From contig CAJTXN010000011.1 in NCBI GenBank assembly GCA_910583605.1, positions 1 to 64,000 on the forward strand: DNA of 64,000 nucleotides, in the 5' to 3' direction. Numbering within the stretch: the stretch's first letter is position 1; each line of letters opens with the position of its first letter. This document shows, piece by piece, positions 25,050 to 34,385 of this stretch. The notes beneath the pieces were generated by a model. That model did no database searches. It saw only the letters and a list, made by a program, of their open reading frames with translations, and was not told where the DNA came from. The stretch is from an uncultured Lachnospiraceae bacterium. GTDB lineage: Bacteria; Bacillota; Clostridia; Lachnospirales; Lachnospiraceae. The translations under genes and the position numbers were made by a program.

Positions 25050-25955
25050 GTGAAAAGCTTGAAAGATTTGTTATTTATTTATAATCCGTTTTCCGGAAAA
25101 GGGATGATAAAAGAATATTTATCGGACATCATAGATTTATTTGTAAAAGCCGGCTTCCAGGTTAGTATTTATCCGACTCAGGGTAAACTGGATGCAAAGG
25201 AGCATATGATACACTGTTCATCTCAGTATGACATGATTATCTGCAGCGGCGGTGACGGAACACTGAATGAAGTAATCAGCGGAATAATGGAATTGAAAGA
25301 ACGGCCGGTATTGGGATATATTCCGGCAGGCTCCACAAATGATTTTGCCACAAGCATCCGTTTACCAAAAGATATGAAAGAAGCTGCGGGAGTGGCAGTA
25401 AAAGGAATGCCTGTTGCCGTGGATATCGGCCGGTTTAATCGAAGAAACTTTGTTTATATTGCTGCATTTGGTGCGTTTACCGATGTTTCATATATGACAC
25501 CTCAGGAAATGAAAAATGCTATCGGTCATCCGGCCTATATTATTGAGGCAGTAATGAAACTTACCTCTTTGAGAACCTATCATATGAAAGTAAAGTATGA
25601 AAATGGTGAACTGGAAGGTGATTTTTTGTACGGAATGGTATCGAATTCAATCTCTGTCGGCGGTTTTAAAGGAATTACGGGAAAAAATGTAGTTTTGGAT
25701 GACGGAATGTTTGAAGTTACACTGGTAAAGCAGCCGAAGAATCCGCTGGATCTGCAGATTGTACTTGGATGTCTGCTGGGACTGGATATGAGGTCGGAAA
25801 GTATAATTTCGTTTAAATCATCTAAAATTATTTTTATGGCAGATGAAAAAGTACCCTGGGTTTTGGACGGGGAGTATGGTGGTTCTCCAAAGAATGTAAA
25901 AATTGAAAATTTAAATAAGGCTATTAGAATAATGTCCGGTATTTCAAAAAAATAG
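25050..25955 (+). CDS. Diacylglycerol kinase-like lipid kinase (DagK/YegS family)
   Basis: A 301-residue protein with the catalytic-domain signature of lipid kinases: the N-terminal FIYNPFSGKG, the nucleotide-binding SGGDGTLNEVISG and GYIPAGSTNDFA. The C-terminal beta domain holds DDGMFEVTLVK. It likely phosphorylates diacylglycerol (or a related lipid) to recycle it into phospholipid synthesis. Start is GTG 25050 or TTG 25059; GAAAGGA at 25041-25047 suits the latter better. A terminator overlapping the rpoD promoter follows. Exact lipid substrate is not readable. Confidence 0.9.
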   Translation: MKSLKDLLFIYNPFSGKGMIKEYLSDIIDLFVKAGFQVSIYPTQGKLDAKEHMIHCSSQYDMIICSGGDGTLNEVISGIMELKERPVLGYIPAGSTNDFATSIRLPKDMKEAAGVAVKGMPVAVDIGRFNRRNFVYIAAFGAFTDVSYMTPQEMKNAIGHPAYIIEAVMKLTSLRTYHMKVKYENGELEGDFLYGMVSNSISVGGFKGITGKNVVLDDGMFEVTLVKQPKNPLDLQIVLGCLLGLDMRSESIISFKSSKIIFMADEKVPWVLDGEYGGSPKNVKIENLNKAIRIMSGISKK

Positions 25956-26058
25956 TTGTTTCAGATTGTGTTGAAAAATGCAAGATGTAATATTTTATAA
26001 ACTTGTCGACTTTTTTTGACGAAATATTATATTTTTTCACAAAATTTAAAAATATTCG

Positions 26059-26087
26059 AATAGCTGGTTTACACCAGCTATTTTTTT
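26059..26087 (+). terminator. Terminator of the lipid kinase gene
   Basis: AATAGCTGGT pairs perfectly with ACCAGCTATT (26073-26082) around TTAC, followed by T (to 26087). Confidence 0.9.
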
Positions 26088-26096
26088 GTGTATAAT
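26068..26096 (+). promoter_or_regulatory. rpoD promoter overlapping the upstream terminator
   Basis: TTTACA (26068-26073), 17 bases, TATAAT (26091-26096). The -35 lies in the terminator loop and right arm, and the T-run forms the spacer, so one sequence serves both purposes. Confidence 0.75.
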
Positions 26097-26148
26097 GTTG
26101 CACCGTACAAGGGATAATGTAATTAGACGACAGAAAGGACCGATATTA

Positions 26149-27300
26149 GTGGTTGAGGAAGAATTCTTAGGCAATTTGTTCAGATTAGTAGAAAAAGGTA
26201 AGAGTAAAAATAACGCAATTGAGTTTTCGGAAATTGATGGATTTTGTAAAGAAGCAAAGCTGACAGGAGATCAGATGGATCTTGTGTATCAATATCTGGA
26301 AGATAATAAAATTGATGTGATTCAGACAAGTGAAGAACCGGAACTGGCATTTATAAATGATACGGATTTACTGGTTGATGATTCTTTATTATTGGAGCCG
26401 ACGGATGATGAACTGGAAGAAGAGGAAGAAAATATTGACTTGGATGCCATAGATTTATTGGACGGCGTAGGAACGGAAGATCCGGTCAGAATGTATTTAA
26501 AGGAAATCGGTACGGTTCCTCTTCTTACGGCAGAGGAGGAACTGCGTCTTGCGAAGAGAAAAGCAGAAGGAGACCAGAAGGCAAAGGATCGTCTGATTGA
26601 GGCGAATCTGCGTCTTGTTGTCAGTATTGCCAAAAGATATACCGGCAGAGGAATGAGCTTTTTGGATTTGGTACAGGAAGGAAATCTGGGCCTGATAAAA
26701 GGTGTGGAAAAATTTAATTATGACAAGGGATTCAAGCTGAGTACATATGCTACTTGGTGGATTCGACAGTCGGTTACAAGAGCTCTTGCAGATCAGGCAA
26801 GAACGATTCGTGTGCCGGTCCATATGGTAGAAACCATTAACAGAATGTCTAAGATGCAGAGAAAATTAACACTGGAACTGGGATATGAGCCTTCTCCGGC
26901 AGAACTGGCGGCAGCGCTGGATATGACGGAAAGCAAAGTACTTGAGATCATGCAGATTGCAAGGGAACCGGCTTCTCTGGAAACTCCAATCGGTGAAGAA
27001 GATGATTCTAATCTTGGAGATTTTGTTGCGGATAATAATACCGTTACTCCAGAGGCAAATGTGGAAGCAGTGATGCTGAGGGAACATATTGATTTACTGC
27101 TTCAGGATTTAAAAGACAGAGAGCGTCAGGTAATTGTCCTGCGCTTTGGTTTGGAGGACGGACATCCGAGGACGCTGGAGGAAGTCGGAAGAGAATTCAA
27201 TGTAACCAGGGAAAGAATTCGGCAGATAGAGGCAAAGGCATTGCGGAAATTAAGAAATCCGGTTCGGAGTAAGAAGATTAAGGACTTTTTGTCAAATTAA
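26149..27300 (+). CDS. rpoD: Primary RNA polymerase sigma factor
   Basis: A 383-residue housekeeping sigma factor. A short region 1.1 (about residues 3-60) is followed by an acidic linker and region 1.2 (VRMYLKEIGTVPLL). Region 2 has NLRLVVSIAKRYTGRGMSFLDLVQEGNLGL and the -10-reading TYATWWIRQ; region 3 VPVHMVETINRM; region 4 VLRFGLEDG and the -35-reading VTRERIRQIEAKALRKLR. GTG 26149 is chosen because AGAAAGG stands upstream and region 1.1 begins soon after. The gene is not preceded by dnaG, with which it is linked in many Firmicutes; it has its own promoter here. Confidence 0.97.
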   Translation: MVEEEFLGNLFRLVEKGKSKNNAIEFSEIDGFCKEAKLTGDQMDLVYQYLEDNKIDVIQTSEEPELAFINDTDLLVDDSLLLEPTDDELEEEEENIDLDAIDLLDGVGTEDPVRMYLKEIGTVPLLTAEEELRLAKRKAEGDQKAKDRLIEANLRLVVSIAKRYTGRGMSFLDLVQEGNLGLIKGVEKFNYDKGFKLSTYATWWIRQSVTRALADQARTIRVPVHMVETINRMSKMQRKLTLELGYEPSPAELAAALDMTESKVLEIMQIAREPASLETPIGEEDDSNLGDFVADNNTVTPEANVEAVMLREHIDLLLQDLKDRERQVIVLRFGLEDGHPRTLEEVGREFNVTRERIRQIEAKALRKLRNPVRSKKIKDFLSN

Positions 27301-27316
27301 AATTGTAATTTATATG

Positions 27317-27398
27317 GGTGGCTAGCCGGACGCTACCGACGTAAATTCGGTAGAAACCAGCAGAGGCGGAAGCCTTCCGCCTCTGCGTCCGGCTAACC
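27317..27398 (+). other. Branched (three-way junction) RNA-like structure after rpoD
   Basis: An outer 10-base stem, TAGCCGGACG (27323-27332) with CGTCCGGCTA (27386-27395), encloses two hairpins: CTACCGA/TCGGTAG (27333-27353) and a perfect 12-base stem GCAGAGGCGGAA/TTCCGCCTCTGC (27360-27386). The joining strand is AAACCA. It is far more GC-rich than its surroundings and has no T-run behind it, so it is not an ordinary terminator. It could be a structured 3' end of the rpoD message, a small RNA, or a palindromic mobile repeat unit. I match it to no known RNA family. Confidence 0.6.
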
Positions 27399-27478
27399 AA
27401 ATTATTAAAGTTGTATAGACAATTTTTGAAATTGAACTAAAATACAAAAAAGTCAGACAATTTTCGGAAAATTTATTA

Positions 27479-27507
27479 TTTACAATTCTAAAAAGTTGTA
27501 GTATATT
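27479..27507 (+). promoter_or_regulatory. Promoter of the glutamate synthase operon
   Basis: TTTACA (27479-27484), 17 bases, TATATT (27502-27507), about 68 bases before the gltB start. Confidence 0.65.
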
Positions 27508-27574
27508 ATCCTACAGAAGATTAAGGCTCATACAAATGAACTTAACCAAAAAATTGAATAAGGAAGGGATGCAC

Positions 27575-30500
27575 ATGAACCAGAACGAATTATTTGTTCG
27601 TGCTGCTGAACAGGGAATGTATAGCCCAAGATTTGAGCACGATAACTGCGGTATAGGTGCTGTCGTCAATATCAAAGGAAAAAGGACGCATGAAACCGTT
27701 GAAAATGCATTAAAAATAGTTGAAAATCTAGAACACAGAGCAGGCAAAGATGCCGAGGGAAAGACCGGAGACGGTGTAGGAATCCTATTACAGATTTCAC
27801 ACAAGTTCTTTAAGAAAGCGGTCAGGTCCCTCGGTATTTTTTTGGGTTCGGAGAGGGAATACGGAATCGGTATGTTCTTCTTCCCGCAGGATGAACTGAA
27901 ACGCAACCAGGCAAAAAAGATGTTTGAGATTATTGTGGAAAAAGAAGGTCTGGAATTTTTAGGCTGGAGAGAAGTACCAACAGTACCGGATGTTCTGGGA
28001 GCCAAAGCGGTGGAATGTATGCCTTGTATTATGCAGGGGTTTGTTAAGAAACCGGAGGATGTGAAAAAAGGTCTGGATTTTGACAGAAAACTGTATGTGG
28101 CAAGACGGGTATTTGAACAGAGCAATGATAATACATATGTAGTATCACTGTCCAGCCGTACCATTGTATATAAAGGTATGTTTCTGGTCGGACAGCTCCG
28201 GTTGTTCTTTCAGGATCTGCAGGATGCCGATTATGAATCTGCTATTGCCATGGTACATTCCAGATTCAGTACCAATACCAATCCTAGCTGGCAGCGTGCC
28301 CATCCCAACCGTTTAATGGTTCATAACGGTGAGATTAACACGATTCGCGGAAATGCAGACAATATGCTGGCCAGAGAAGAAACAATGGCTTCCGAATATC
28401 TGAAAGGCGAAATGCACAAAGTAATGCCGGTGGTAAATCAGGAAGGTTCCGACTCGGCTATGCTGGACAATACACTGGAATTTCTGGTTATGAGCGGAAT
28501 GGAACTGCCGCTGGCAGTAATGATTACCATTCCGGAACCTTGGGATAACAATTATACCATCAGTCAGGCCAGAAGAGACTTTTACCAGTATTATGCCACC
28601 ATGATGGAGCCATGGGACGGCCCGGCTTCCATTTTATTCTCTGACGGTGATATCATGGGTGCGGTTCTGGACAGAAACGGGCTTCGTCCGTCAAGGTATT
28701 ATATTACGGATGATGATACACTGGTATTATCATCGGAAGTAGGTGTTCTGGATATTGAACCTACCAGAATTACTGCCAAGGAACGGCTTCGTCCGGGTAA
28801 AATGCTTTTGGTGGATACGGTAAAGGGAAGACTTATCGATGATGATGAATTAAAAGAGAGATATGCTTCCAGACAGCCTTACGGGGAATGGCTGGACAGC
28901 AATCTGGTAAAACTGAAAGATTTAAAGATACCGAATAAGAAAGTAGAAGAATATTCCACGGAAGACAGAAAGCGTCTGCAGAAAGCCTTTGGATATACCT
29001 TCGAAGAACTGAAAACCTCCATACTTCCAATGGCGAAAAACGGTTCGGAGCCTATATCTGCCATGGGAAGTGATAAACCAATACCGGTTCTTTCCAATGA
29101 ACCGCAGCCGTTATTTAATTATTTTAAACAATTGTTTGCACAGGTAACCAATCCGCCGATTGATGCCATCCGGGAGGAAATAGTGACATCCACAACGGTA
29201 TACATCGGGGAAGACGGAAACATTCTGGAAGAAAAGCCGGAAAACTGCCAGGTACTAAAAGTTTCTAATCCGATTCTGACCAGCACGGATATGCTGAAAA
29301 TTAAAAATATGAATGTGCCGGGATTCCGGGTGGAAGTCATACCGATTCTTTATTATAAGAATACGTCTCTGGAAAAGGCTATTGAACATCTTTTTGTGGA
29401 AGCAGACAGAGCACACAGGGACGGTGCCAATATTTTGATTCTGTCCGACCGGGGCGTGGATGAGAACCATGTGGCTATTCCTTCCCTGCTGGCGGTTTCC
29501 GCACTGCATCAGCATTTGGTTGTTACAAAGAAAAGAACCAGTCTGGCCATTATTCTGGAAAGCGGGGAGCCGAGAGAAGTTCATCATTTCGCAACTCTGC
29601 TGGGTTATGGTGCATGCGCGATTAATCCTTATCTGGCACAGGAATCCATTAAACAGTTGATTGACCTGGATATGTTAGACAAAGATTATTATGCGGCGGT
29701 GAATGACTATAATGATGCAATTCTTCACGGAATCGTTAAGATTGCTTCTAAAATGGGAATTTCAACGATTCAGTCGTATCAGGGTTCCCAGATATTTGAA
29801 GCGCTGGGTATCAGTGAAGACGTGATCAACAGGTATTTTACGAATACGGTCAGCAGAATCGGCGGTATTACATTAAAAGATATAGAAATAAGAGTGGATT
29901 TCCTGCATTCTAAAGCATTTGACCCGCTGGGACTGGGAGTGGATTTAACCTTGGACAGTAATGGCAGTCATAAATTCAGAAGCGGAAAGGAAGAACATCT
30001 GTATAATCCTCAGACGATACATTTGTTACAACAATCCACATGGACCGGAAATTATGATTTGTTTAAGCAGTATACCCGTCATATTGATGAGGAAATGAAT
30101 GCAGTCCATATTCGCGGTCTTATTGATTTTAATTATCCGGCTCAGGGAATTCCAATAGAAGAAGTAGAAAGTGTAGACAGTATTGTAAAGCGGTTTAAAA
30201 CCGGTGCCATGTCCTATGGTTCCATTTCCCAGGAGGCCCATGAAACAATGGCGATTGCCATGAATATGATTCACGGAAAATCCAACAGCGGGGAAGGCGG
30301 TGAAAGCCTTGACCGTCTGGTGACTGGTAAAGACGGATTGAACCGTTGTTCGGCGATTAAGCAGGTAGCATCAGGAAGATTCGGCGTTACTTCCAGATAT
30401 CTGGTGAGTGCAAAAGAAATACAGATTAAAATGGCGCAGGGAGCAAAACCTGGAGAAGGCGGGCATCTTCCGGGGCAGAAGGTGTATCCGTGGATTGCAA

Positions 30501-32125
30501 AAACCAGACATTCTACTCCGGGTGTCAGTCTGATATCACCGCCGCCGCATCACGACATTTATTCCATTGAAGATCTGGCGCAGCTTATCTATGACTGTAA
30601 AAATGCCAACCGGGATGCCAGAATTTCCGTTAAACTGGTATCGGAAGCCGGTGTGGGTACCGTTGCTGCCGGTGTTGCCAAGGCAGGGGCACAGGTAATT
30701 CTGATTTCCGGATATGACGGCGGTACCGGTGCAGCACCGAGAAACTCTATATATAATGCAGGCCTTCCATGGGAATTAGGTCTGGCAGAAGCACATCAGA
30801 CATTGATTCTGAATGGACTGAGAAATAAAGTCATTGTGGAAACCGATGGAAAGCTGATGAGCGGACGTGATGTTGCCATAGCAGCCATGCTGGGAGCGGA
30901 AGAATTTGGCTTTGCCACGGCGCCGCTTGTAACAATGGGCTGTGTCATGATGCGTGTCTGCAATCTGGATACCTGTCCGGTGGGTGTGGCTACACAGAAT
31001 CCGGAACTTCGAAAGAGGTTTAAAGGAAAACCGGAATACGTTGTAAACTTTATGAAGTTTATTGCTCAGGAATTAAGAGAATACATGGCAAAATTAGGAA
31101 TAAAAACCGTGGATGAACTGGTGGGAAGAAGTGACCTTCTGATACCGAAGAGCGGAGTTGCGGACGGCAATGCCGGTAAAGTGGATTTATCCAGAATCTT
31201 AAGCGGTGATGTTACCTGGGAGCCGATGAAATATTATGAAAAGAATGAATATGATTTCCAACTGGAAAAAACACTGGATGAGAAGATTCTGCTTAAGAAG
31301 CTGAAGAGCGCTCTGGAAAAGAAACAGAAACGCAGTATTGAAGTGGATGTCAGCAATACGGATCGTTCTTTCGGCACGATATTCGGCTCTGAAATAACGA
31401 AAATGTATCATGATACTTTGGAAGAGGATACATTTACCGTTAAATGTAAAGGGGCAGGCGGTCAGAGCTTCGGTGCGTTCATACCGAAAGGGCTTACGCT
31501 GGAACTTACCGGTGACAGCAATGATTATTTTGGAAAAGGGTTGTCTGGTGGAAAGCTGATCGTATATCCGCCAAAGGGAATTTCGTATAAACAGGATGAA
31601 AATATCATTATCGGTAATGTGGCATTGTACGGAGCCACCAGTGGCAAGGCATATATTAACGGTGTGGCAGGAGAGCGGTTCTGTGTCCGTAATTCAGGTG
31701 CGACAGCAGTGGTAGAAGGTGTGGGCGACCACGGCTGTGAGTATATGACTGGCGGCCGGGTGGTGATTCTCGGCAGAACCGGAAAGAATTTTGCAGCCGG
31801 CATGAGCGGTGGTGTGGCATATGTTTTGGATGAAGACAGGAATTTATATACCAAGCTGAATAAAGAACTGGTGTCTTCCGGTGAGGTTACTTCAAAATAT
31901 GATGTTATGGAACTGAAGCAGATGATTACCGAGCATGTGGCTTATACCAATTCGGAAAAAGGAAAGATGATATTGGATAACTTTGGCGAATATCTTCCGA
32001 AATTTAAAAAGATTATCCCACATGATTATAATAAGATGCTGATGACCATTGTTCAGATGGAAGAAAAAGGGTTAAGCAGTGAGCAGGCCCAGATTGAAGC
32101 ATTTTATGCAATGAACAGGAGCTGA
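27575..32125 (+). CDS. gltB: Glutamate synthase (NADPH-type) large subunit
   Basis: A 1516-residue enzyme that makes glutamate from glutamine and 2-oxoglutarate with the small subunit. Domains in order: N-terminal glutaminase (about 25-430) with the nucleophile Cys25 exposed after cleavage of EHDN before CGIGA; a central domain (about 470-760); the FMN/2-oxoglutarate barrel (about 790-1180) with GAKPGEGGHLPG, ISGYDGGTGAAP and the iron-sulfur cysteines in MRVCNLDTCPVG; and a C-terminal GXGXG beta-helix. ATG 27575 is preferred to the in-frame ATG at 27536, since AAGGAAGG precedes it and the propeptide then has normal length. It is followed by gltD after 33 bases. Confidence 0.97.
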   Translation: MNQNELFVRAAEQGMYSPRFEHDNCGIGAVVNIKGKRTHETVENALKIVENLEHRAGKDAEGKTGDGVGILLQISHKFFKKAVRSLGIFLGSEREYGIGMFFFPQDELKRNQAKKMFEIIVEKEGLEFLGWREVPTVPDVLGAKAVECMPCIMQGFVKKPEDVKKGLDFDRKLYVARRVFEQSNDNTYVVSLSSRTIVYKGMFLVGQLRLFFQDLQDADYESAIAMVHSRFSTNTNPSWQRAHPNRLMVHNGEINTIRGNADNMLAREETMASEYLKGEMHKVMPVVNQEGSDSAMLDNTLEFLVMSGMELPLAVMITIPEPWDNNYTISQARRDFYQYYATMMEPWDGPASILFSDGDIMGAVLDRNGLRPSRYYITDDDTLVLSSEVGVLDIEPTRITAKERLRPGKMLLVDTVKGRLIDDDELKERYASRQPYGEWLDSNLVKLKDLKIPNKKVEEYSTEDRKRLQKAFGYTFEELKTSILPMAKNGSEPISAMGSDKPIPVLSNEPQPLFNYFKQLFAQVTNPPIDAIREEIVTSTTVYIGEDGNILEEKPENCQVLKVSNPILTSTDMLKIKNMNVPGFRVEVIPILYYKNTSLEKAIEHLFVEADRAHRDGANILILSDRGVDENHVAIPSLLAVSALHQHLVVTKKRTSLAIILESGEPREVHHFATLLGYGACAINPYLAQESIKQLIDLDMLDKDYYAAVNDYNDAILHGIVKIASKMGISTIQSYQGSQIFEALGISEDVINRYFTNTVSRIGGITLKDIEIRVDFLHSKAFDPLGLGVDLTLDSNGSHKFRSGKEEHLYNPQTIHLLQQSTWTGNYDLFKQYTRHIDEEMNAVHIRGLIDFNYPAQGIPIEEVESVDSIVKRFKTGAMSYGSISQEAHETMAIAMNMIHGKSNSGEGGESLDRLVTGKDGLNRCSAIKQVASGRFGVTSRYLVSAKEIQIKMAQGAKPGEGGHLPGQKVYPWIAKTRHSTPGVSLISPPPHHDIYSIEDLAQLIYDCKNANRDARISVKLVSEAGVGTVAAGVAKAGAQVILISGYDGGTGAAPRNSIYNAGLPWELGLAEAHQTLILNGLRNKVIVETDGKLMSGRDVAIAAMLGAEEFGFATAPLVTMGCVMMRVCNLDTCPVGVATQNPELRKRFKGKPEYVVNFMKFIAQELREYMAKLGIKTVDELVGRSDLLIPKSGVADGNAGKVDLSRILSGDVTWEPMKYYEKNEYDFQLEKTLDEKILLKKLKSALEKKQKRSIEVDVSNTDRSFGTIFGSEITKMYHDTLEEDTFTVKCKGAGGQSFGAFIPKGLTLELTGDSNDYFGKGLSGGKLIVYPPKGISYKQDENIIIGNVALYGATSGKAYINGVAGERFCVRNSGATAVVEGVGDHGCEYMTGGRVVILGRTGKNFAAGMSGGVAYVLDEDRNLYTKLNKELVSSGEVTSKYDVMELKQMITEHVAYTNSEKGKMILDNFGEYLPKFKKIIPHDYNKMLMTIVQMEEKGLSSEQAQIEAFYAMNRS

Positions 32126-32158
32126 GCGGCACGCATCTGCGTAGAAAGGAGTTAAGGA

Positions 32159-33643
32159 ATGGGCAAACCAACCGGTTTTTTAGATTATGAGCGGGAGAAC
32201 AGTAAAGCTGTTTCTCCGAAAGAAAGAATAAAAAATTTTAATGAATTTCATACCCCGCTGTCAAAGGAAAAACAGCAGCTGCAGGGTGCAAGATGTATGG
32301 ACTGTGGCGTTCCGTTCTGCCAGTCCGGTATGATGATCGGCGGAATGGCTTCCGGCTGTCCGTTAAACAATCTGGTTCCGGAATGGAACGAATTGTTATA
32401 TACCGGAAACTGGGAGCAGGCATATAACCGTCTGCATAAGACAAATAATTTTCCGGAGTTTACGGGGAGGGTATGTCCCGCGCTTTGTGAAAATGCATGT
32501 ACCTGCAACCTCAATGACGAGCCGGTGGCTTCCAAACAGAATGAGCTGGCAATTGTTGAAAACGCTTATGAAGAAGGATATGCGGTAGCAAAGATTCCAA
32601 AGGTCAGAACCGGTAAAAAGATTGCAATTATCGGTTCCGGTCCTTCCGGACTGGCGGCAGCGGACCAGTTAAACCAGAGAGGGCATAATGTCACCGTATT
32701 TGAGCGTTCCGACCGGCCGGGGGGCCTTCTGATGTATGGTATTCCAAACATGAAGCTGGAAAAACAGTATGTGGAACGGAAAATCAGCATTATGAAAGAG
32801 GAAGGTGTGGAATTTGTTACAGGCACCGATGTGGGAAAAGATATTAAGGCGGATAAGATATTAAAGGATTATGACAGGGTGATTCTGGCCTGTGGTGCCT
32901 CAAATCCGAGAGATATAAAAGCGCCGGGAAGGGAAGCAAAGGGAATTTATTTTGCGGTGGATTTTCTGAAAGCCACTACAAAGAGTCTTCTGGATACCGG
33001 ACTTCAGGAAGGAACATATATTTCAACAAAAGGCAAGAAAGTGGTAGTAATCGGAGGCGGGGATACCGGTAATGACTGCGTGGGAACATCCATCCGTCTG
33101 GGGGCAGCCAGCGTACTGCAGCTGGAAATGATGCCAAAGGCTCCGGACTGCCGGGCTGCCAATAATCCGTGGCCGGAGTGGCCAAAGGTCTGTAAAACGG
33201 ATTACGGACAGGAGGAATCCATTGCGGTATTCGGCAAAGATCCGAGAGAGTATTGTACCACGGTAAAAGAATTTATTGCCGATAAAAACGGAAATCTCTG
33301 CAGATTAAAACTGGTGAAGCTGGAAAGCAGAAAAGACCAGACCAGCGGCAGATTTATGATGACGGAAATCGAAGGCAGCGAATATGAAGTGGAAGCCGAT
33401 ATTGTGTTAATCGCTGCAGGTTTCCTTGGAAGTGAAAATTATGTGACTAAAGCCTTTGGTGTGGAAGTGAATGAGCGAACTAACATAAAGACCGGGAACG
33501 GCCGGTACAGAACCAGTGTGAAGCACGTATTTACGGCAGGGGATATGCACCGGGGACAGTCTCTGGTCGTATGGGCCATCCGGGAAGGACGGGATGCAGC
33601 CCGTGAAGTGGACCTGAGCCTGATGGGATATACCAACTTGTAA
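32159..33643 (+). CDS. gltD: Glutamate synthase small subunit
   Basis: A 494-residue flavoprotein that passes electrons from NADPH to the large subunit. N-terminal cysteines for two Fe4S4 clusters are present (ARCMDCGVPFCQSG, GCPLNN, CPALCENACTCNL). The FAD-binding IAIIGSGPSGLAAADQL and the NADPH-binding VVVIGGGDTGNDCVGTS follow, then the C-terminal TAGDMHRGQSLVVWAI FAD motif. AGAAAGGAG lies before the ATG. It is co-transcribed with gltB; together they form the ammonium assimilation route with glutamine synthetase, which is not in this window. Confidence 0.97.
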   Translation: MGKPTGFLDYERENSKAVSPKERIKNFNEFHTPLSKEKQQLQGARCMDCGVPFCQSGMMIGGMASGCPLNNLVPEWNELLYTGNWEQAYNRLHKTNNFPEFTGRVCPALCENACTCNLNDEPVASKQNELAIVENAYEEGYAVAKIPKVRTGKKIAIIGSGPSGLAAADQLNQRGHNVTVFERSDRPGGLLMYGIPNMKLEKQYVERKISIMKEEGVEFVTGTDVGKDIKADKILKDYDRVILACGASNPRDIKAPGREAKGIYFAVDFLKATTKSLLDTGLQEGTYISTKGKKVVVIGGGDTGNDCVGTSIRLGAASVLQLEMMPKAPDCRAANNPWPEWPKVCKTDYGQEESIAVFGKDPREYCTTVKEFIADKNGNLCRLKLVKLESRKDQTSGRFMMTEIEGSEYEVEADIVLIAAGFLGSENYVTKAFGVEVNERTNIKTGNGRYRTSVKHVFTAGDMHRGQSLVVWAIREGRDAAREVDLSLMGYTNL

Positions 33644-33665
33644 TTTTAAAGAATTATGATATAAT
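33638..33665 (+). promoter_or_regulatory. Promoter of lepB
   Basis: TTGTAA (33638-33643), which overlaps the gltD stop, 16 bases, then TATAAT (33660-33665). Confidence 0.6.
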
Positions 33666-33718
33666 ACATGTGTAACAATTTTCCCTTAAACAGAGAAGGG
33701 TTGCGAGGTGAATGCGGC

Positions 33719-34366
33719 ATGTATAACAATCTTGATGATGATATTGAGATTATCTACTGGGGGGAAGATGAAGAGGATGATATTGTCAATTCGGAAAAAT
33801 TCAAAAAGCGCAGAAGACGGGGCCGGCTGCCGGAGGACTTTGATTTGCGGAAAGAAGTGCTGAATTGGCTGAAGCTGTTGGTTGTTGCTGTTATATTAGT
33901 GGTTGCAATTAATAAACTGGTAATAATTAACGCCAGAGTTCCCACCGGTTCCATGGAAACGACAATTCATGAGAAGAGTCGTATGATAGGTTCACGGCTG
34001 GCATATTTATTTTCGAAACCGGAACGGAAAGACATTATTATTTTTCGTTATCCGGATAATCCGAAAGAAAATTATGTGAAACGGGTCATCGGTCTTCCCG
34101 GAGAGTATGTGGAGATTCGAAACGGTATTGTATATATCAATGATGAACCGCTGGAAGAAGACTATGTATATTATGATACGGGAATTGTTGATTTAAAAGG
34201 AGATTTTGCTAAAACACTGGTTCCGGAAGGATGTTACTTTGTATTGGGAGATAACCGGAATAATTCCCACGATTCCAGAAGATGGGAAAATACTTTTGTC
34301 AGAGAGGAACTCATATTAGGTAAGGCAATGTTTAGTTATTACCCTAAAATTTATTGGCTGAAATAA
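33719..34366 (+). CDS. lepB: Type I signal peptidase
   Basis: A 215-residue membrane protease that removes signal peptides of exported proteins, such as the surface proteins above. It has an acidic/basic cytoplasmic N-terminus (DDDIEIIYWGEDEEDD then KKRRRRGR), one membrane helix (about 52-70), the catalytic Ser78 in VPTGSM, the general-base Lys121 in YVKRVIGLPGE, and box E GDNRNNSHDSR. ATG 33719 is preferred over the longer frame because AGGTG precedes it. The unusually acidic cytoplasmic tail is a small oddity. A shared terminator lies between it and the convergent GNAT gene. Confidence 0.95.
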   Translation: MYNNLDDDIEIIYWGEDEEDDIVNSEKFKKRRRRGRLPEDFDLRKEVLNWLKLLVVAVILVVAINKLVIINARVPTGSMETTIHEKSRMIGSRLAYLFSKPERKDIIIFRYPDNPKENYVKRVIGLPGEYVEIRNGIVYINDEPLEEDYVYYDTGIVDLKGDFAKTLVPEGCYFVLGDNRNNSHDSRRWENTFVREELILGKAMFSYYPKIYWLK

Positions 34367-34385
34367 ATCTCGTTTAGAAAATTTA

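Noticed and set aside
27511..28164. 217-codon minus-strand frame opposite the start of gltB
   Set aside because: It mirrors the conserved glutaminase domain and has no ribosome site or known motif.
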